A stretch of DNA of 64,000 bases, taken from contig CP051187.1 in NCBI GenBank assembly GCA_038087035.1, positions 3,849,001 through 3,913,000 on the forward strand, written 5' to 3'. The DNA comes from Gloeotrichia echinulata CP02 (GTDB lineage: Bacteria; Cyanobacteriota; Cyanobacteriia; Cyanobacteriales; Nostocaceae). The stretch's first letter is position 1. Each line of letters opens with the position of its first letter. This document shows, piece after piece, positions 42,849 to 52,199 of the stretch. A program made the translations under genes and the position numbers. A model generated the notes under the pieces. That model had not been told where the DNA came from and did not search any database. It saw nothing but the letters and a program-made list of their open reading frames with translations.

Positions 42849-43045
42849 GGGCTCTTCCGTACTTAGCGTGCTGAATTTGTTAAAAAATAAGTTTGAAACC
42901 CTTGCCTGGCTCCGATAAAAGCCATTATTTTTTGTATTTGAGCTACTGTTACTAAAAATCAAATTATAAACGCCTATAAGCCTTGTTATTAAAGCAATTT
43001 AATCGACTTTCATTAATAATTAAGCACGCTATACACGCAAGAGCC
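42849..43045. mobile_element. ISL3-type MITE, copy M1
   Basis: Left end GGCTCTTCCGTACTTAGCG, right end AAGCACGCTATACACGCAAG then AGCC, so the ends are inverted with two or three changes. The element is 197 bp and shares its interior (GAAACCCTT, TAAAAGCCATTATT, ATAAACGCCTATAAGCCTT) with M2 and M3. It lies between a plus-strand and a minus-strand gene and breaks neither. It is the most diverged of the three. Confidence 0.8.
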
Positions 43046-43135
43046 AAATTTACCTGTTTGTAGCCAGGACTTTAACCCTGACTACAAACATTAATAAATT
43101 TAAATTACATGAATTCGATGAAGCCTATACAGACC

Positions 43136-43981
43136 TCACCCTATACCGTAATTATTTCCTTGGTGATGTGGTTTTTTGCGTTTACGTTTTAGCGCCACGC
43201 CAATTACACCACAACAGAAAAGTGAAGGTAGTAAAAGTGAAGGTTCGGATACTGAAACACTCACTTGATTCTGGTTAATTTCTGTGAGAGCTAAACGTGT
43301 TTTTTCAGTAAAATAACGTTTCACAGAGCCATCAAAAGAACCTTGAGCCGATTTTTGATTACCATCAAAATCTGTCTTAGTGAATAGGTTACTTAAGCTA
43401 ACATTCCCATTTGTTTCAAATGAGAGGAAATCTTGATTGGCATTTTTTGTTAAATTACCCCCCAATGTAAAGTAATCTAAGATACTGTTATCAGCGGTAT
43501 CTATTAAGGCAAAAGATACATCTCCCGTTGCATTTGCATTCTCTACTGTTGGATTATCTATTGATGTTTTTAGAGTCAAATCACCTGTAAAGTCAAAAGA
43601 AAAAAGTGTGTCTTTTTCTACATCAAATATCCCTTGAACAGTAGACTGGTTTTCCGCAATTCCTAAGTAATCTTTATTTGCACCTATAGCAACGCCGAAA
43701 GAAGAATTTGATGCTTTTCCTGAATTGTCGATAAAAGATGCGTTCGCATTAGCTAGAGTTGTTACATTATTGGTATCTTGAACACCAGAAGTAGAAGGGG
43801 TATTGATTATAGCTTCAGCAAAAGTGTCTACAGGACTTTGACTAAAGTTTTTAAACTCAAAATTACCTTCAGAAAAAGCAAAAGTAGCAGCTCGACCAGG
43901 TGAAGCTACTAAGACAGAACTAGCTACCAAAGATGTAGCAAATACTAAAAAATGCTTGGTAAATCCCATGTATTGCTTCAT
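43136..43981 (-). CDS. PEP-CTERM-type exported protein
   Basis: The protein has about 281 residues. A signal peptide (FLVFATSLVASSVLVASPGRAA) is followed by a beta-rich body with Asn/Thr repeats. The C-terminus SEPSLLLPSLFCCGVIGVAL then KRKRKK is the PEP-CTERM pattern: a Pro-Glu-Pro-like motif (here S-E-P-S), a hydrophobic helix and a basic tail, recognised by exosortase. The protein probably ends up on the cell surface or in the sheath. The ATG at 43981 is taken; the frame extends to a TTG at 44011. Confidence 0.8.
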   Translation of the reverse strand: MKQYMGFTKHFLVFATSLVASSVLVASPGRAATFAFSEGNFEFKNFSQSPVDTFAEAIINTPSTSGVQDTNNVTTLANANASFIDNSGKASNSSFGVAIGANKDYLGIAENQSTVQGIFDVEKDTLFSFDFTGDLTLKTSIDNPTVENANATGDVSFALIDTADNSILDYFTLGGNLTKNANQDFLSFETNGNVSLSNLFTKTDFDGNQKSAQGSFDGSVKRYFTEKTRLALTEINQNQVSVSVSEPSLLLPSLFCCGVIGVALKRKRKKPHHQGNNYGIG

Positions 43982-44783
43982 ACAAAAGTCCAGTGATTTG
44001 TTTGTTTTCAACTTGACTAACTTGACTAACTAATTAAAAACCAGCACAAATTATGGCATGATTCCGGTTGAGAAAAATCTCAAGACATCACTACCTATTC
44101 AAACTCTGAGTTAAATGGGCTTCAAAGGATTTATGCAGGTTTTTACTTAAGTAAAAATATCATACTTTTGACGCCAATTACAAATTATATTTATTCCGTC
44201 AAATTACTCAGACTTTAAAAAACAACCCCAACCCATCTACTACTATACAGAGTCACGCTAAGGCTGGATGTATTGCTGTACGGTTATTCTGGCTGCATAA
44301 GAAGGCATGTCATAGTTAATTTTCTGTACAAATTATAAGATATTCTAATCAATTCAAAATCCATGATTATGCTTTTTTTCTGTAAAACAATTTGAAATTT
44401 TAAATTGATAATTTTATTTTTTTAGCCATAAAAACCGCCTTGAAAGACATAAAAAATACCAAAATAAAGAATTCAACATCTAAAATTACGTCAAAAGGAA
44501 GATGTATATTTTATACTCTTTCATTTTGGCGATTTCTAGAAACAGTCTAATTTTAATTTTCTAATGTTTTCTCTCGCTGACTTTGCAACCAGCGTTGCTT
44601 GTTTTTTATTTATTGAAAGCGACGGGAAACTCCATCCCCTTGTGGGTGGTTGAGGTTGTTCTCCCCATCGCTTGGGACATTGGGTATAGAGCATTGGTAA
44701 ATTCTTCCTCATGTCCATTCCCAAAAACTCTATCCACAAGGGGATGGAGTTTTTTATTAGGACTAGCCCTTTCAAGGTGCAAG
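43982..44783. other. Spacer with a 19-bp inverted repeat, no gene
   Basis: AAACTCCATCCCCTTGTGG at about 44628-44646 is exactly inverted at about 44734-44752. Overlapping frames on both strands here are consequences of the inverted repeat. The rest is AT-rich. Confidence 0.5.
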
Positions 44784-44979
44784 GGATCTTCCGTACTTAG
44801 CGTGCTAAATTTATTAAATAATCAGCTTGAACCCCTTACTGAGATACGGTAATAGCCATTATTTCCTGTATTTTTGTTCATATTGCTGAAAATTAAATTA
44901 TGAACGCCTGTAAGTCTTACTTTTAAAGCAAATTTATAGACTTTAACTAATAATTAAGCACGCTAAGTACGCAAGAACC
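44784..44979. mobile_element. ISL3-type MITE, copy M2, inside a binding-protein gene
   Basis: Left end GGATCTTCCGTACTTAGCG, right end CACGCTAAGTACGCAAGAAC then C. It is nearly identical to M3 (48410-48604). Its right edge cuts the SsuA-like gene that runs from 45711. The flanks do not show a shared 8-base duplication, which points to recombination after insertion. Confidence 0.88.
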
Positions 44980-45711
44980 ATATTTTTCGGCAAACTCTTT
45001 ACGAACCACTCCTAAATCGGCGGTCGCAAAGCCTTTTTTGGCGAGGTCGGCGGAGGTAATCAGAATATTACCGCCAGCTTTTTTTAGTTTAGTTAAATTC
45101 GGTTGCCAAAGGTAACTACCATCAATATCTCCCCGTTGCCATGCTGCTACAATGTCAGGGGGTTGCAAATCTAAAATGGTGACTTCTTTCGGGTCGATAT
45201 TCTCGGTTTTCAGGACGGCTTGTAGGGAAAAATGAGCGGTGGAACCAAAGGGTGTGGCAATTTTTTTCCCCTTGATATCAGCGATCGCCTTCCCATTTTT
45301 CACAATCAGCGCCTCGGCAGAGCCTATCAAATCGTGAATGAAGTAAACATGATAAGCTAGTCCGCGAGCAATCCCAACGCTAGCTGGCACAGAACCGACC
45401 AGACCAAAATCAATTCCATTGGCGGCGATCGCTGTATTCACATCCCGACCAGAATCAAAGCTGAGATATTCTACTTTGGAGTTGGGAAATGCTTTTTGAG
45501 CTAATCCTAAAGCCTTTGCTAGCAATTCTGCATTAGGTACGACTTGATAACCAATCCGAATCTTTTCGGGTACAGCAGCAGCGCTTGTGGGGCGTTCTGT
45601 TGGTGTAGAGTCGGAAGAACTCCCAGATTTATTGCCACTGCAACTAGCGACAATCAGCGGTAAACTTAATCCCATCAAGCCAAACAGTACATCTCTTCGT
45701 TTCACTGACAT
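44947..45711 (-). pseudogene. SsuA/TauA-like sulfonate-binding lipoprotein, 3' end lost to MITE M2
   Basis: The frame starts MSVKRRDVLFGLMGLSLPLI with a lipobox near VASC and has the fold KIRIGYQVVPNAELLAKALG, NGIDFGLVGSVPAS, GKKIATPFGSTAHFSL, WQRGDIDGSYLWQPN. Genuine sequence ends at KEFAEKYG, where the MITE begins; the last nine or so codons lie in the MITE. About 60-70 C-terminal residues typical of the family are missing, and they are not found on the other side of M2. AGGA lies upstream of the start, and the permease stop is 22 bases before it. The product is probably non-functional. Confidence 0.82.
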
Positions 45712-45733
45712 AGTAATTTCATCCTTTTTTCTC

Positions 45734-46591
45734 TTAGTTGTCATAACCAATCCAGGGGAGTTGAACTTTCTCAATCCAACGAATACCCGCATCAATCAAC
45801 ATGGCGATCGCACCCATAATGATGATTCCCACAAATATCACATCACTTCTGAGGAATTTACTGGCATCTAACACCATCCAACCAATGCCAGAAATCGCTG
45901 CTACTATCTCTGCAGCTACCAATGTTGTATAAGCAAAGCCTACGGCTGTTCTCAGTCCGGTAAACAACTCTGGTAAGCAGGAGGGAAAAATTACATAGAC
46001 AAAAACCTGCCAAGGTTTCGCCCCTAAAGACAGGGCGCAATTAATGCGATCGCGCGGTACTCGCTGTACTCCCGACACCGCTGCAATATAGAGTGGTGCA
46101 AAAGCCGCTAAAAATAGCAGCGCGATTTTCGAGGAATCCTCAATTCCCAGCCAAATCACTAACAGCGTATAGTAAGCTAAAGGCGGCAGAGGTCGGTAAA
46201 ATTCCACCAGTGGGTCAATAGCGGCACGAATGTATTTAGAAAATCCCGATAACATACCTATTGGTATTGCTGTCACCACTGCTAACAGCAGTGCAACAAA
46301 CAATCGGTACATACTTTGATAAATATGAAAAATTAGAGAATTCCCCTTATACCCATCTCGCAAAATTTCTAAAAAAGCTGTTAACACTGATGTTGGAGAT
46401 GGCAAAAATAACGGTTGAACCCAATTAAAATAAGTACTAATACTCCATAAAATCAGCACAAATAAAATCGATGACAAAGAAATAATCTGCTCTATTTTTA
46501 GCAGGTGAAATAGCTGGTAAAAAATACTTGGCTTGGACTGTTCATTATTTCCTGTCGAACCTTTATTAGGCTGTTTTAATCGGAAATTCAT
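45734..46591 (-). CDS. SsuC/TauC-like ABC permease
   Basis: The protein has 285 residues and about six membrane helices. The coupling loop is ALSLGAKPWQVFVYVIFPSCLP, an EAA motif. LWSISTYFNWVQPLFLPSPT is the family's usual N-terminal entry. It should form the importer for sulfonates with the binding protein at 45711 and an ATPase, but no ATPase gene lies beside it, so the system is incomplete in this window. It may depend on an ATPase encoded elsewhere or be a leftover. Confidence 0.88.
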   Translation of the reverse strand: MNFRLKQPNKGSTGNNEQSKPSIFYQLFHLLKIEQIISLSSILFVLILWSISTYFNWVQPLFLPSPTSVLTAFLEILRDGYKGNSLIFHIYQSMYRLFVALLLAVVTAIPIGMLSGFSKYIRAAIDPLVEFYRPLPPLAYYTLLVIWLGIEDSSKIALLFLAAFAPLYIAAVSGVQRVPRDRINCALSLGAKPWQVFVYVIFPSCLPELFTGLRTAVGFAYTTLVAAEIVAAISGIGWMVLDASKFLRSDVIFVGIIIMGAIAMLIDAGIRWIEKVQLPWIGYDN

Positions 46592-46888
46592 CGTTCGTAG
46601 ATTAGTTGTAATTGGGGGTTATCTAACTATTCATAACATACAATATACAAAATCTTTTTCAAGTCTACCGGTATACCGTATTTTATGATTTCATAAGAGT
46701 CAAGGTTCAAATGTCAAATTTAAAATTTCCCGGAGCAAGGGTTAAAGGTCAACATTTGGGGATAAAATTGGATGGACGAAGCACCGCTCTATATTTTCCC
46801 ACCAGAGAAAATATGGGAATGATAAAACTCTTGTGGGGTGGGGCATCTTACCCGCCCTTGTGTACCTCACTCACATGAAATATGCTGT
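46592..46888. other. Divergent spacer, permease and cyclase genes
   Basis: It should contain the start signals of both flanking genes. A short palindrome ACCGGTATACCGT is at about 46666-46678. GTGGGGTGGGGCATCTTACCCGCCC near 46832 belongs to a dispersed repeat also seen near 6790 and 49643. No gene is seen. Confidence 0.45.
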
Positions 46889-47527
46889 ATGAAATATATC
46901 GATATTTCTCCCCTAATTTCTGAACAAATCGCCGTATTCCCCGGAGACTGTAGTTTTAAACGCGAAATTTCTCTGGATTTTGTCAAAGGCGATAATTTAG
47001 TATTATCTTCAATTAGCTCTACAGTACATCTTGGTTCTCACACAGATGCTCCCAGCCATTACCATCCACAGGGCAAAAGTATTGCTGAAGTTTCCCTTGA
47101 TTATTATCTCGGTCTTTGTCAAGTAATTAATATTAGTAAACAACCAGGAACGAGGATTTATCCAGAAGATATTAAAAACGTCACTATTCAAGCTGAACGA
47201 ATATTATTTAAAACCGGCTCCTTCCCCAATCCTGAACAATGGAATTCTGACTTCAATTCTCTCTCACCAGAATTAATAAATTATTTAGCACAGCAGAATG
47301 TGATTTTGGTCGGCATTGATACACCTTCGATAGATCCTGAAGAATCTCAAGCACTTGAATCTCATGGGGCTGTTTATCAAAACAAAATGGCGATTTTAGA
47401 AGGTGTGGTTTTAGATAATGTTGATCCTGGGTTATACACACTCATTGCTCTACCTTTAAAAATTAAAGATGCTGATGCAACTCCTGTTAGAGCAATTTTG
47501 ATTTGTACAGAAGAAACCAGTTTGTAG
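46889..47527 (+). CDS. Cyclase-family metal hydrolase (kynurenine formamidase-like)
   Basis: The protein has 212 residues. The metal motif HLGSHTDAPSHYHP (HxGxHxDxPxH type) near residue 50 and GIDTPSIDPEESQ and LESHGAVYQNKM further on identify the cyclase/KynB family. Members hydrolyse formylkynurenine, isatin or related amides. Tryptophan-pathway genes are not nearby, so the substrate is left open. The ATG at 46889 begins MKYIDISPLISEQIAVFPGD, the standard N-terminus; the longer frame from 46838 runs through a repeat. Confidence 0.88.
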   Translation: MKYIDISPLISEQIAVFPGDCSFKREISLDFVKGDNLVLSSISSTVHLGSHTDAPSHYHPQGKSIAEVSLDYYLGLCQVINISKQPGTRIYPEDIKNVTIQAERILFKTGSFPNPEQWNSDFNSLSPELINYLAQQNVILVGIDTPSIDPEESQALESHGAVYQNKMAILEGVVLDNVDPGLYTLIALPLKIKDADATPVRAILICTEETSL

Positions 47528-47600
47528 TAGCACTTTAGTGCTAAAGCGCTACTACAAATAATAACGCGGATAAGGCTTGTTCAAAAATACTCCTAATGTG

Positions 47601-48401
47601 CTATTTGCAGTTGTTAATTGCATCGGTGAAGGTGCCATCCCACAAAGGTGCTACATTCACTCTAGATGGAATCACGCCAGCCTTAGCAAAAGTATCAGCT
47701 ACATTTTGCTGAGAAGCGATCGCCTCTTTAGAGATGGGGAAAACTTGGGAACGGCGCTGTTTTAGCCCGGCGTTGGCTTCGTCTAGTACCAGCTTTTTAT
47801 CTACTCCAATCGCTTCTGCATATTTAGCGGATCAAGTGTCCAAATTCCTGGGAGTAGCTTCGCGCCAATTTTGGGCTTTCTTGATTCGACAAATAAAATC
47901 TGCGTTAGCGAAGCTCACCGAAGGTATCGCAGCTCTTTTATTTGGATCAGCAACAGCTGTAGGCGCTCCGTAAATCAAAAAGTTACCGCTGAGGATATTT
48001 CTCCCTGACTTGAGTTCTCTAGCCCCGTCTTTCTTCGCTTGTTGAATTGCATAACCATAGGTAGCCCAACCATCCAAATCCCCTCTTCTAAAGGCGGAAA
48101 GTCCATCAGGAATACTCAAGGCGATCGCATTCACATCTTTAAACGACAATCCAACTTCTTCCAACATCTTAATTAGGAAGTAGTGGGCTGTAGTCGCTTT
48201 GACATAGCCAATTTTTTTACCTCTAAGATCAGCAACTGTCTTCGCTGTAGAGTTTTTGGGGACTAGTAAGGTTTGACCAATAGTCGGACCCCTGGTGGAA
48301 GCAATCAGCCTCAATGCTGCATTAGATTGAATCCCGAAAATTGGCGGAATCTCACTACCAGAAGCAAGATCAATCGCATTCCCATTGATAGCCTGTGTCA
48401 T
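47601..48401 (-). pseudogene. Sulfonate-type ABC binding protein, 5' end lost, in-frame stop
   Basis: The frame enters from MITE M3 with NGNAIDLASGSEIPPIFG and continues GKKIGYVKATTAHYFLIKML and FRRGDLDGWATYGYA. A stop TGA follows NLDT, after which the same frame continues with SAKYAEAIGVDKKLV to VNVAPLWDG and a final TAG at 47601. The related sequence would have Trp (TGG) at the stop. Just before it, seven residues PSVSFAN come from an inserted palindromic repeat (CCTTCGGTGAGCTTCGCTAA). The N-terminal third is missing. Three separate lesions mark a dead gene. Confidence 0.85.
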
Positions 48402-48409
48402 CAGGTTTG

Positions 48410-48604
48410 GCTCTTCCGTACTTAGCGTGCTAAATTTATTAAATAATCAGCTTGAAACCCTTACTGAGATACGGTAATAGCCATTATTTCCTGTATTTTT
48501 GGTCATATTGCTGAAAATTAAATTATGAACGCCTGTAAGTCTTACTTTTAAAGCAAATTTATAGACTTTAACTAATAATTAAGCACGCTAAGTACGCAAG
48601 AACC
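48410..48604. mobile_element. ISL3-type MITE, copy M3, between two broken binding-protein genes
   Basis: Left end GGCTCTTCCGTACTTAGCG, right end CACGCTAAGTACGCAAGAAC then C; 195 bp. The gene on its left side lacks its start and the gene on its right side lacks its end, yet the two pieces overlap in the protein family's alignment, so they come from different genes. The flanks share no 8-base duplication. Confidence 0.88.
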
Positions 48605-49197
48605 GAATCTGGTGGTACGGCGATCGCGCTTCCTTTACCACTATTTGCAGTTCGTCGCGAACCAACAACGTAAACCAGTTGAGAGCCAGCAGCTTGGGCA
48701 AATATTGGCGGAGTTTCTCCCACAGAACCCAAATCGACTCTGCCAACATTCATGGCTTCCATCAGTTGGGGTCCTTGGGCAAATTGTGCCCACTCCACTT
48801 TAATTCCCAAGGGTGTCAGACGTTTTTCTAAAACTCCTGTAACCTTGACTAAATCGCCTGATTGTTGAAATCCGATGCGGATGACGTTAGTTTTAATTCC
48901 AGGTGTTTTGTTGTTTGATGTTTGAGCTAATTTGACGACTGAAGCATTGGGGATTGTTTTATATAATGCTTGAGATGTTGTGGTCTCCAATGCTGGAACT
49001 ACTTCGGTGTTGAATACCGAAGATAATGTGGTATCCAACACTTTAGATATTTTGGCTTCGGATACTTTACCTACAGGAAATTGAGTCGCTACTTTTTGGT
49101 TTTCTGCTATGCAACTAACTAGTCCTAAAGCTAATAAACCTGGTACTAAGAGCAATGAAAAGCGACGAAATATTCTGCCAGATTGAGGTTTGACCAT
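48568..49197 (-). pseudogene. Sulfonate-type ABC binding lipoprotein, 3' end lost to MITE M3
   Basis: The frame starts MVKPQSGRIFRRFSLLLVPG with a lipobox ALGLVSC. A linker of about 80 residues rich in Thr/Ser follows, then the binding fold IRIGFQQSGDLVKVTGVLEK, MNVGRVDLGSVGETPPIFAQ and VYVVGSRRTANS. Genuine sequence ends at AIAVPPDS at the MITE border (48605), less than halfway through the fold. The long linker before the fold is unusual for the family. Product not expected to work. Confidence 0.82.
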
Positions 49198-49726
49198 ATC
49201 GATGTTCTCTCCGGAAAGTTTTAGGGTTTAGAAAGACAGAATTAACTGCCCAAAAATGCCTGACTTTTAGTCAGAGCAAACAAAATTCATTCGAAATTTT
49301 AGACAAGAGTCAGGTGAGCAATGCCAACTCAATTTCAGTAGCCCTTGCTAAATCAAAACAGAAATATTGCAGCATCAAACATGCTGGGAGAACACCCGCA
49401 GGCATTGTATCGGTAGTGAGACTCAAAGCAGTTTTTTGACATCAGGGTAAATTTCTGTGTCTACAAACTATGCTTTAAGAAAGTGATAAATCCACTGTTA
49501 GCCGTTAACTCCGGTAACTCGATAAACTTACCGTAGTTACTACGTTATACTAATGTTAATTCAAAATCAAGTCTTTTTGTTACAAAGATGTATTCGATAC
49601 CGGATAGGGATCAATTTGTCGATTGAAATTTGCTCAACCTCTTGTAGGGTAGGCCGGACAGCCCGCCCTTTAGGACTGACAAATCAAAAAATCTCTAATT
49701 TATCTTGTGGGCCTATAAAAGCGGGC

Positions 49727-49753
49727 GTAGGGGCGCAAGGCCTTGCGCCCCTA
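49727..49753. repeat. Palindromic repeat, core GGGGCGCAAGGCCTTGCGCCCC
   Basis: Third copy of the palindrome at 4849 and 14805. It abuts the left end of the MITE at 49751. Confidence 0.75.
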
Positions 49754-49919
49754 GGGCGTGTTTTCAAACTATTTGTTTAGCTGCATAAATTTTTAGATAC
49801 CCCTAAATCCACACGATATGATACCAGCTGTAGGGGCACGGCATTGCCGTGCCCCCACTCGCTCCTACATGTATCAGCGTTTTGATGGTATTGTATAAGA
49901 CTTTGAAAACACGCCCTAG
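49751..49919. mobile_element. MITE with perfect 18-bp CTAGGGCGTG ends
   Basis: CTAGGGCGTGTTTTCAAA at 49751-49768 is exactly inverted as TTTGAAAACACGCCCTAG at 49902-49919. The interior contains GGGGCACGGCATTGCCGTGC, itself a palindrome. It is 169 bp without coding content. It lies just past the 3' end of chrA. Confidence 0.85.
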
Positions 49920-49950
49920 TCTTGACTAAGGGAAAGGGAGTGGAGGGGAT

Positions 49951-51150
49951 TCAACCCAATAAAGAAGCACCCCAGCCAATGATAGCCCCACCTAAAACCA
50001 ACCATGCAGCATTAATGCGGAAACGAATAGCTAAAACTGCAGAGATAATTGCGATCGCCAAACCAAAGAAATCTACAAACGGCAATTTTGCTAAACTTAA
50101 AGTGGCTACTCCTACTTGGAAGGTGACAACAACCATCAGCGCCACAGCACTCACATTGATGGAATCAAGAAATGCACTCGTCCATTTTGAGGCGCGTAAC
50201 TTAGGTACAAGGGGATTAAGTGCAGCGGTAAACACAAAAGACGGGAGGAAAATACCCAGTGTAGACACAATTGCACCCGGCACCCCAGCCAGGACATAAC
50301 CGATAAAAGTAGCAGTAGAAAGCACCGGTCCGGGGGTAAACTGACCAATAGCGATCGCATCTAGTAATTGCTGTTGTGTCAACCAGCCGTACTCTCCAAC
50401 TAATTCTCCTTGAATAAAGGCTATCAGTACAAAGCCGCCACCAAATAATACACTACCAATCTTGAGGAAAAACCAACCCAACTGCCATAAAGGTACATTG
50501 GCTGCAGTTGCTACCGTTGCACTAGCAGCTGTAGCCTTCAAAGTTGCACCTGTAGTTAAACTAGCAATCACAAAGTTTGTCTGTTGTGCTGGTGGGTTCC
50601 CTTTATCACCAGTACGCAACCAAATCATCCCCAGTAATCCCCCAATTAATAGGGAAACTACTTCATTCAGTTTTAAAAGTCCTGACAACACCACAACAAC
50701 CAAGGTAATTATTAGCAATTGGCGCGTCTTAACCGCCTTTTTCGCCAAACCCCACAGAGCATTGATGACTATGGCTAACACCACCGGTTTAATGCCGTAG
50801 AGTATAGGTGCAACTTGGGGCAATGTGCCATAGTTAACATAAAACCAAGCAAATCCACCTGTAATTAACACCGCTGGTAAGATGAAACTTACACCTGCAA
50901 CAATTAACCCCAACCATCCTGCATAGACATATCCTACATGGATAGCCATTTCTGTGGAATTCGGCCCTGGAATTAGATTAGTTGCTCCCAGCAAATCCAA
51001 AAAATGCTCTCTTGTCAGCCACTGACGCCGCTTAACCACCTCATCTTCAATCATAGCGATATGGGCTACCGGTCCGCCGAAGCCGATGATACCCAGTTTG
51101 AGAAAAAGTTTGGCGAGTTCGCCCAAACGACTAAGTGCTGAGTTACTCAT
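49951..51150 (-). CDS. chrA: Chromate transporter ChrA
   Basis: The protein has 399 residues in two homologous halves. Each half has the CHR signature: GIIGFGGPVAHIAMIEDEVV with FLDLLGATNLIPGPNSTEMA, and KIGSVLFGGGFVLIAFIQGE with LLDAIAIGQFTPGPVLSTAT. Ten to twelve membrane helices are expected. ChrA proteins export chromate, and in cyanobacteria (for example SrpC) some are induced by sulfur shortage. The position amid sulfonate genes fits a link to sulfur-oxyanion handling (inference). Confidence 0.92.
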   Translation of the reverse strand: MSNSALSRLGELAKLFLKLGIIGFGGPVAHIAMIEDEVVKRRQWLTREHFLDLLGATNLIPGPNSTEMAIHVGYVYAGWLGLIVAGVSFILPAVLITGGFAWFYVNYGTLPQVAPILYGIKPVVLAIVINALWGLAKKAVKTRQLLIITLVVVVLSGLLKLNEVVSLLIGGLLGMIWLRTGDKGNPPAQQTNFVIASLTTGATLKATAASATVATAANVPLWQLGWFFLKIGSVLFGGGFVLIAFIQGELVGEYGWLTQQQLLDAIAIGQFTPGPVLSTATFIGYVLAGVPGAIVSTLGIFLPSFVFTAALNPLVPKLRASKWTSAFLDSINVSAVALMVVVTFQVGVATLSLAKLPFVDFFGLAIAIISAVLAIRFRINAAWLVLGGAIIGWGASLLG

Positions 51151-51604
51151 TGTTTATAGTGATAGCGCTTTTGCGTTAACGCCCGCGACTGGGGAATGGG
51201 GAAGAATGAGTGTAATAATAGGTAATATCGATTATTTGATTTCCAGCAACAAGGTTAGTATCCTACATTTCTAGAAAACAAAGCTTGTTTTTACAGTAGC
51301 AAATAGCCTAAAAGTCAATTGGTACTGCATTTATTGAGCAACTCCAAAGTTCTTATACTCCCTAATATACTTAAACGGAAAAGGGATTACGGTACTTTGC
51401 CCCGTGCGGACAAAATCTACATCCATAGTTGGAAGGAGTTGTCTAAATATAAGTTTCGAGTCATTCACGGTAGCAATTTTACGCAGATGACAGGCATCCT
51501 TCAAATAAAACTTTACACTGTCTCTTCGCCGTCCCACAAAGTAATAAGCCGCTGTTTCAGTTTCACCGAAATATCTTATATTCAGTGAAGCATCGAATAA
51601 ATCT
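51151..51604. other. Spacer, no recognisable gene
   Basis: Open frames on both strands (for example 51331-51537, minus) are short and unlike any family I know. No ribosome site supports them. Confidence 0.4.
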
Positions 51605-52011
51605 GGTTCTTGGGTACTTAGCGTGCTAAAATGTTAAGATATTTTTTAATAATGTTTAATAAAATAAATTATGAAACGAATAATGACTCAACTCCTAAAT
51701 TTGCCTGAAGTATTAGTAGAATCAAGCCTACAATAAAAATGTGGTAACGGGAACGCTAGAATTAATCAATTGGTTAAAAAAAGCTGAACCATATTATCAA
51801 AGAAGTGTGCAGACAATTAAACGGTGGTTTGGAGAAATAGTCTGATATTTTGAACGAAGGACTACCAGTGGAGTAGTAGAAGGAATAAATAATAAACTGA
51901 AGTTAATAAAGCGAAGTGGATTTGGATTTAGAAACTTTCGTAATTTTGAGATTAGAGCTTTACTTTCTTGGCATTATCCTATCAATTTAGCACGCTAAGT
52001 ACGCAAGAGCA
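51605..52011. mobile_element. Internally deleted ISL3-family insertion sequence
   Basis: Ends GGTTCTTGGGTACTTAGCG and, inverted, GTACTTAGCGTGCTAAATTG match those of the MITEs M1-M3. The flanking 8-mers ATAAATCT and AAAAATCT differ at one base and are probably the target duplication. The interior carries both ends of an ISL3 transposase frame. At about 407 bp it is far shorter than a full ISL3 element (about 1.3-1.6 kb). Confidence 0.85.
51671..51990 (+). pseudogene. ISL3 transposase remnant (N-end joined to C-end)
   Basis: The start reads MKRIMTQLLNLPEVLVESSL then TAA. Further on a frame gives LINWLKKAEPYYQRSVQTIK, a TGA, then RTTSGVVEGINNKLKLIKRS and GFGFRNFRNFEIRALLSWH. The last part is the highly conserved C-terminus of ISL3 transposases (SGVVEGINNKLKLIKR). 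Most of the catalytic domain is deleted, so it cannot move itself. Confidence 0.85.
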
Positions 52012-52199
52012 AAAAATCTTACCAAAAAAGGTAGATGTTGCTACGGCTATTTGTCCTACTGCTAAGTGAGGAGTGAGGAGTTTTGCGGCGATTTTCTCTG
52101 AATTATCTGGGGTGAAAAATTCTCAACTCTGATTTTTGCCAGAAGTCTCATCAAATTGAATCTGCCATTAACAATGTGTAACTTTGTAGGAGGTGCGCG
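52012..52199. other. Upstream region of the broken ssuD gene
   Basis: AGTGAGGAGTGAGGAGTTTT repeats near 52068 and a GTAGGAGG ribosome site at 52188 are seen. No other feature. Confidence 0.4.

Larger units (their letters stand above)
49198..49950. other. Spacer with repeats before chrA
   Basis: It holds a GTAGGGTAGGCCGGACAGCCCG repeat near 49642, the third copy of the GGGGCGCAAGG palindrome (49727-49753) and the MITE at 49751-49919. No gene is seen. Confidence 0.5.

Noticed and set aside
44628..44752. Possible CRISPR repeats
   Set aside because: The two copies are inverted, not direct, there is no regular spacing, and no cas genes are in the window.
44536..44852. Opposed ORFs of about 80-90 codons
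   Set aside because: They arise from the 19-bp inverted repeat and the MITE M2 end; no coding evidence.
51331..51588. Overlapping ORFs on both strands between chrA and the ISL3 remnant
   Set aside because: Short, mutually overlapping, no ribosome site, no family likeness.
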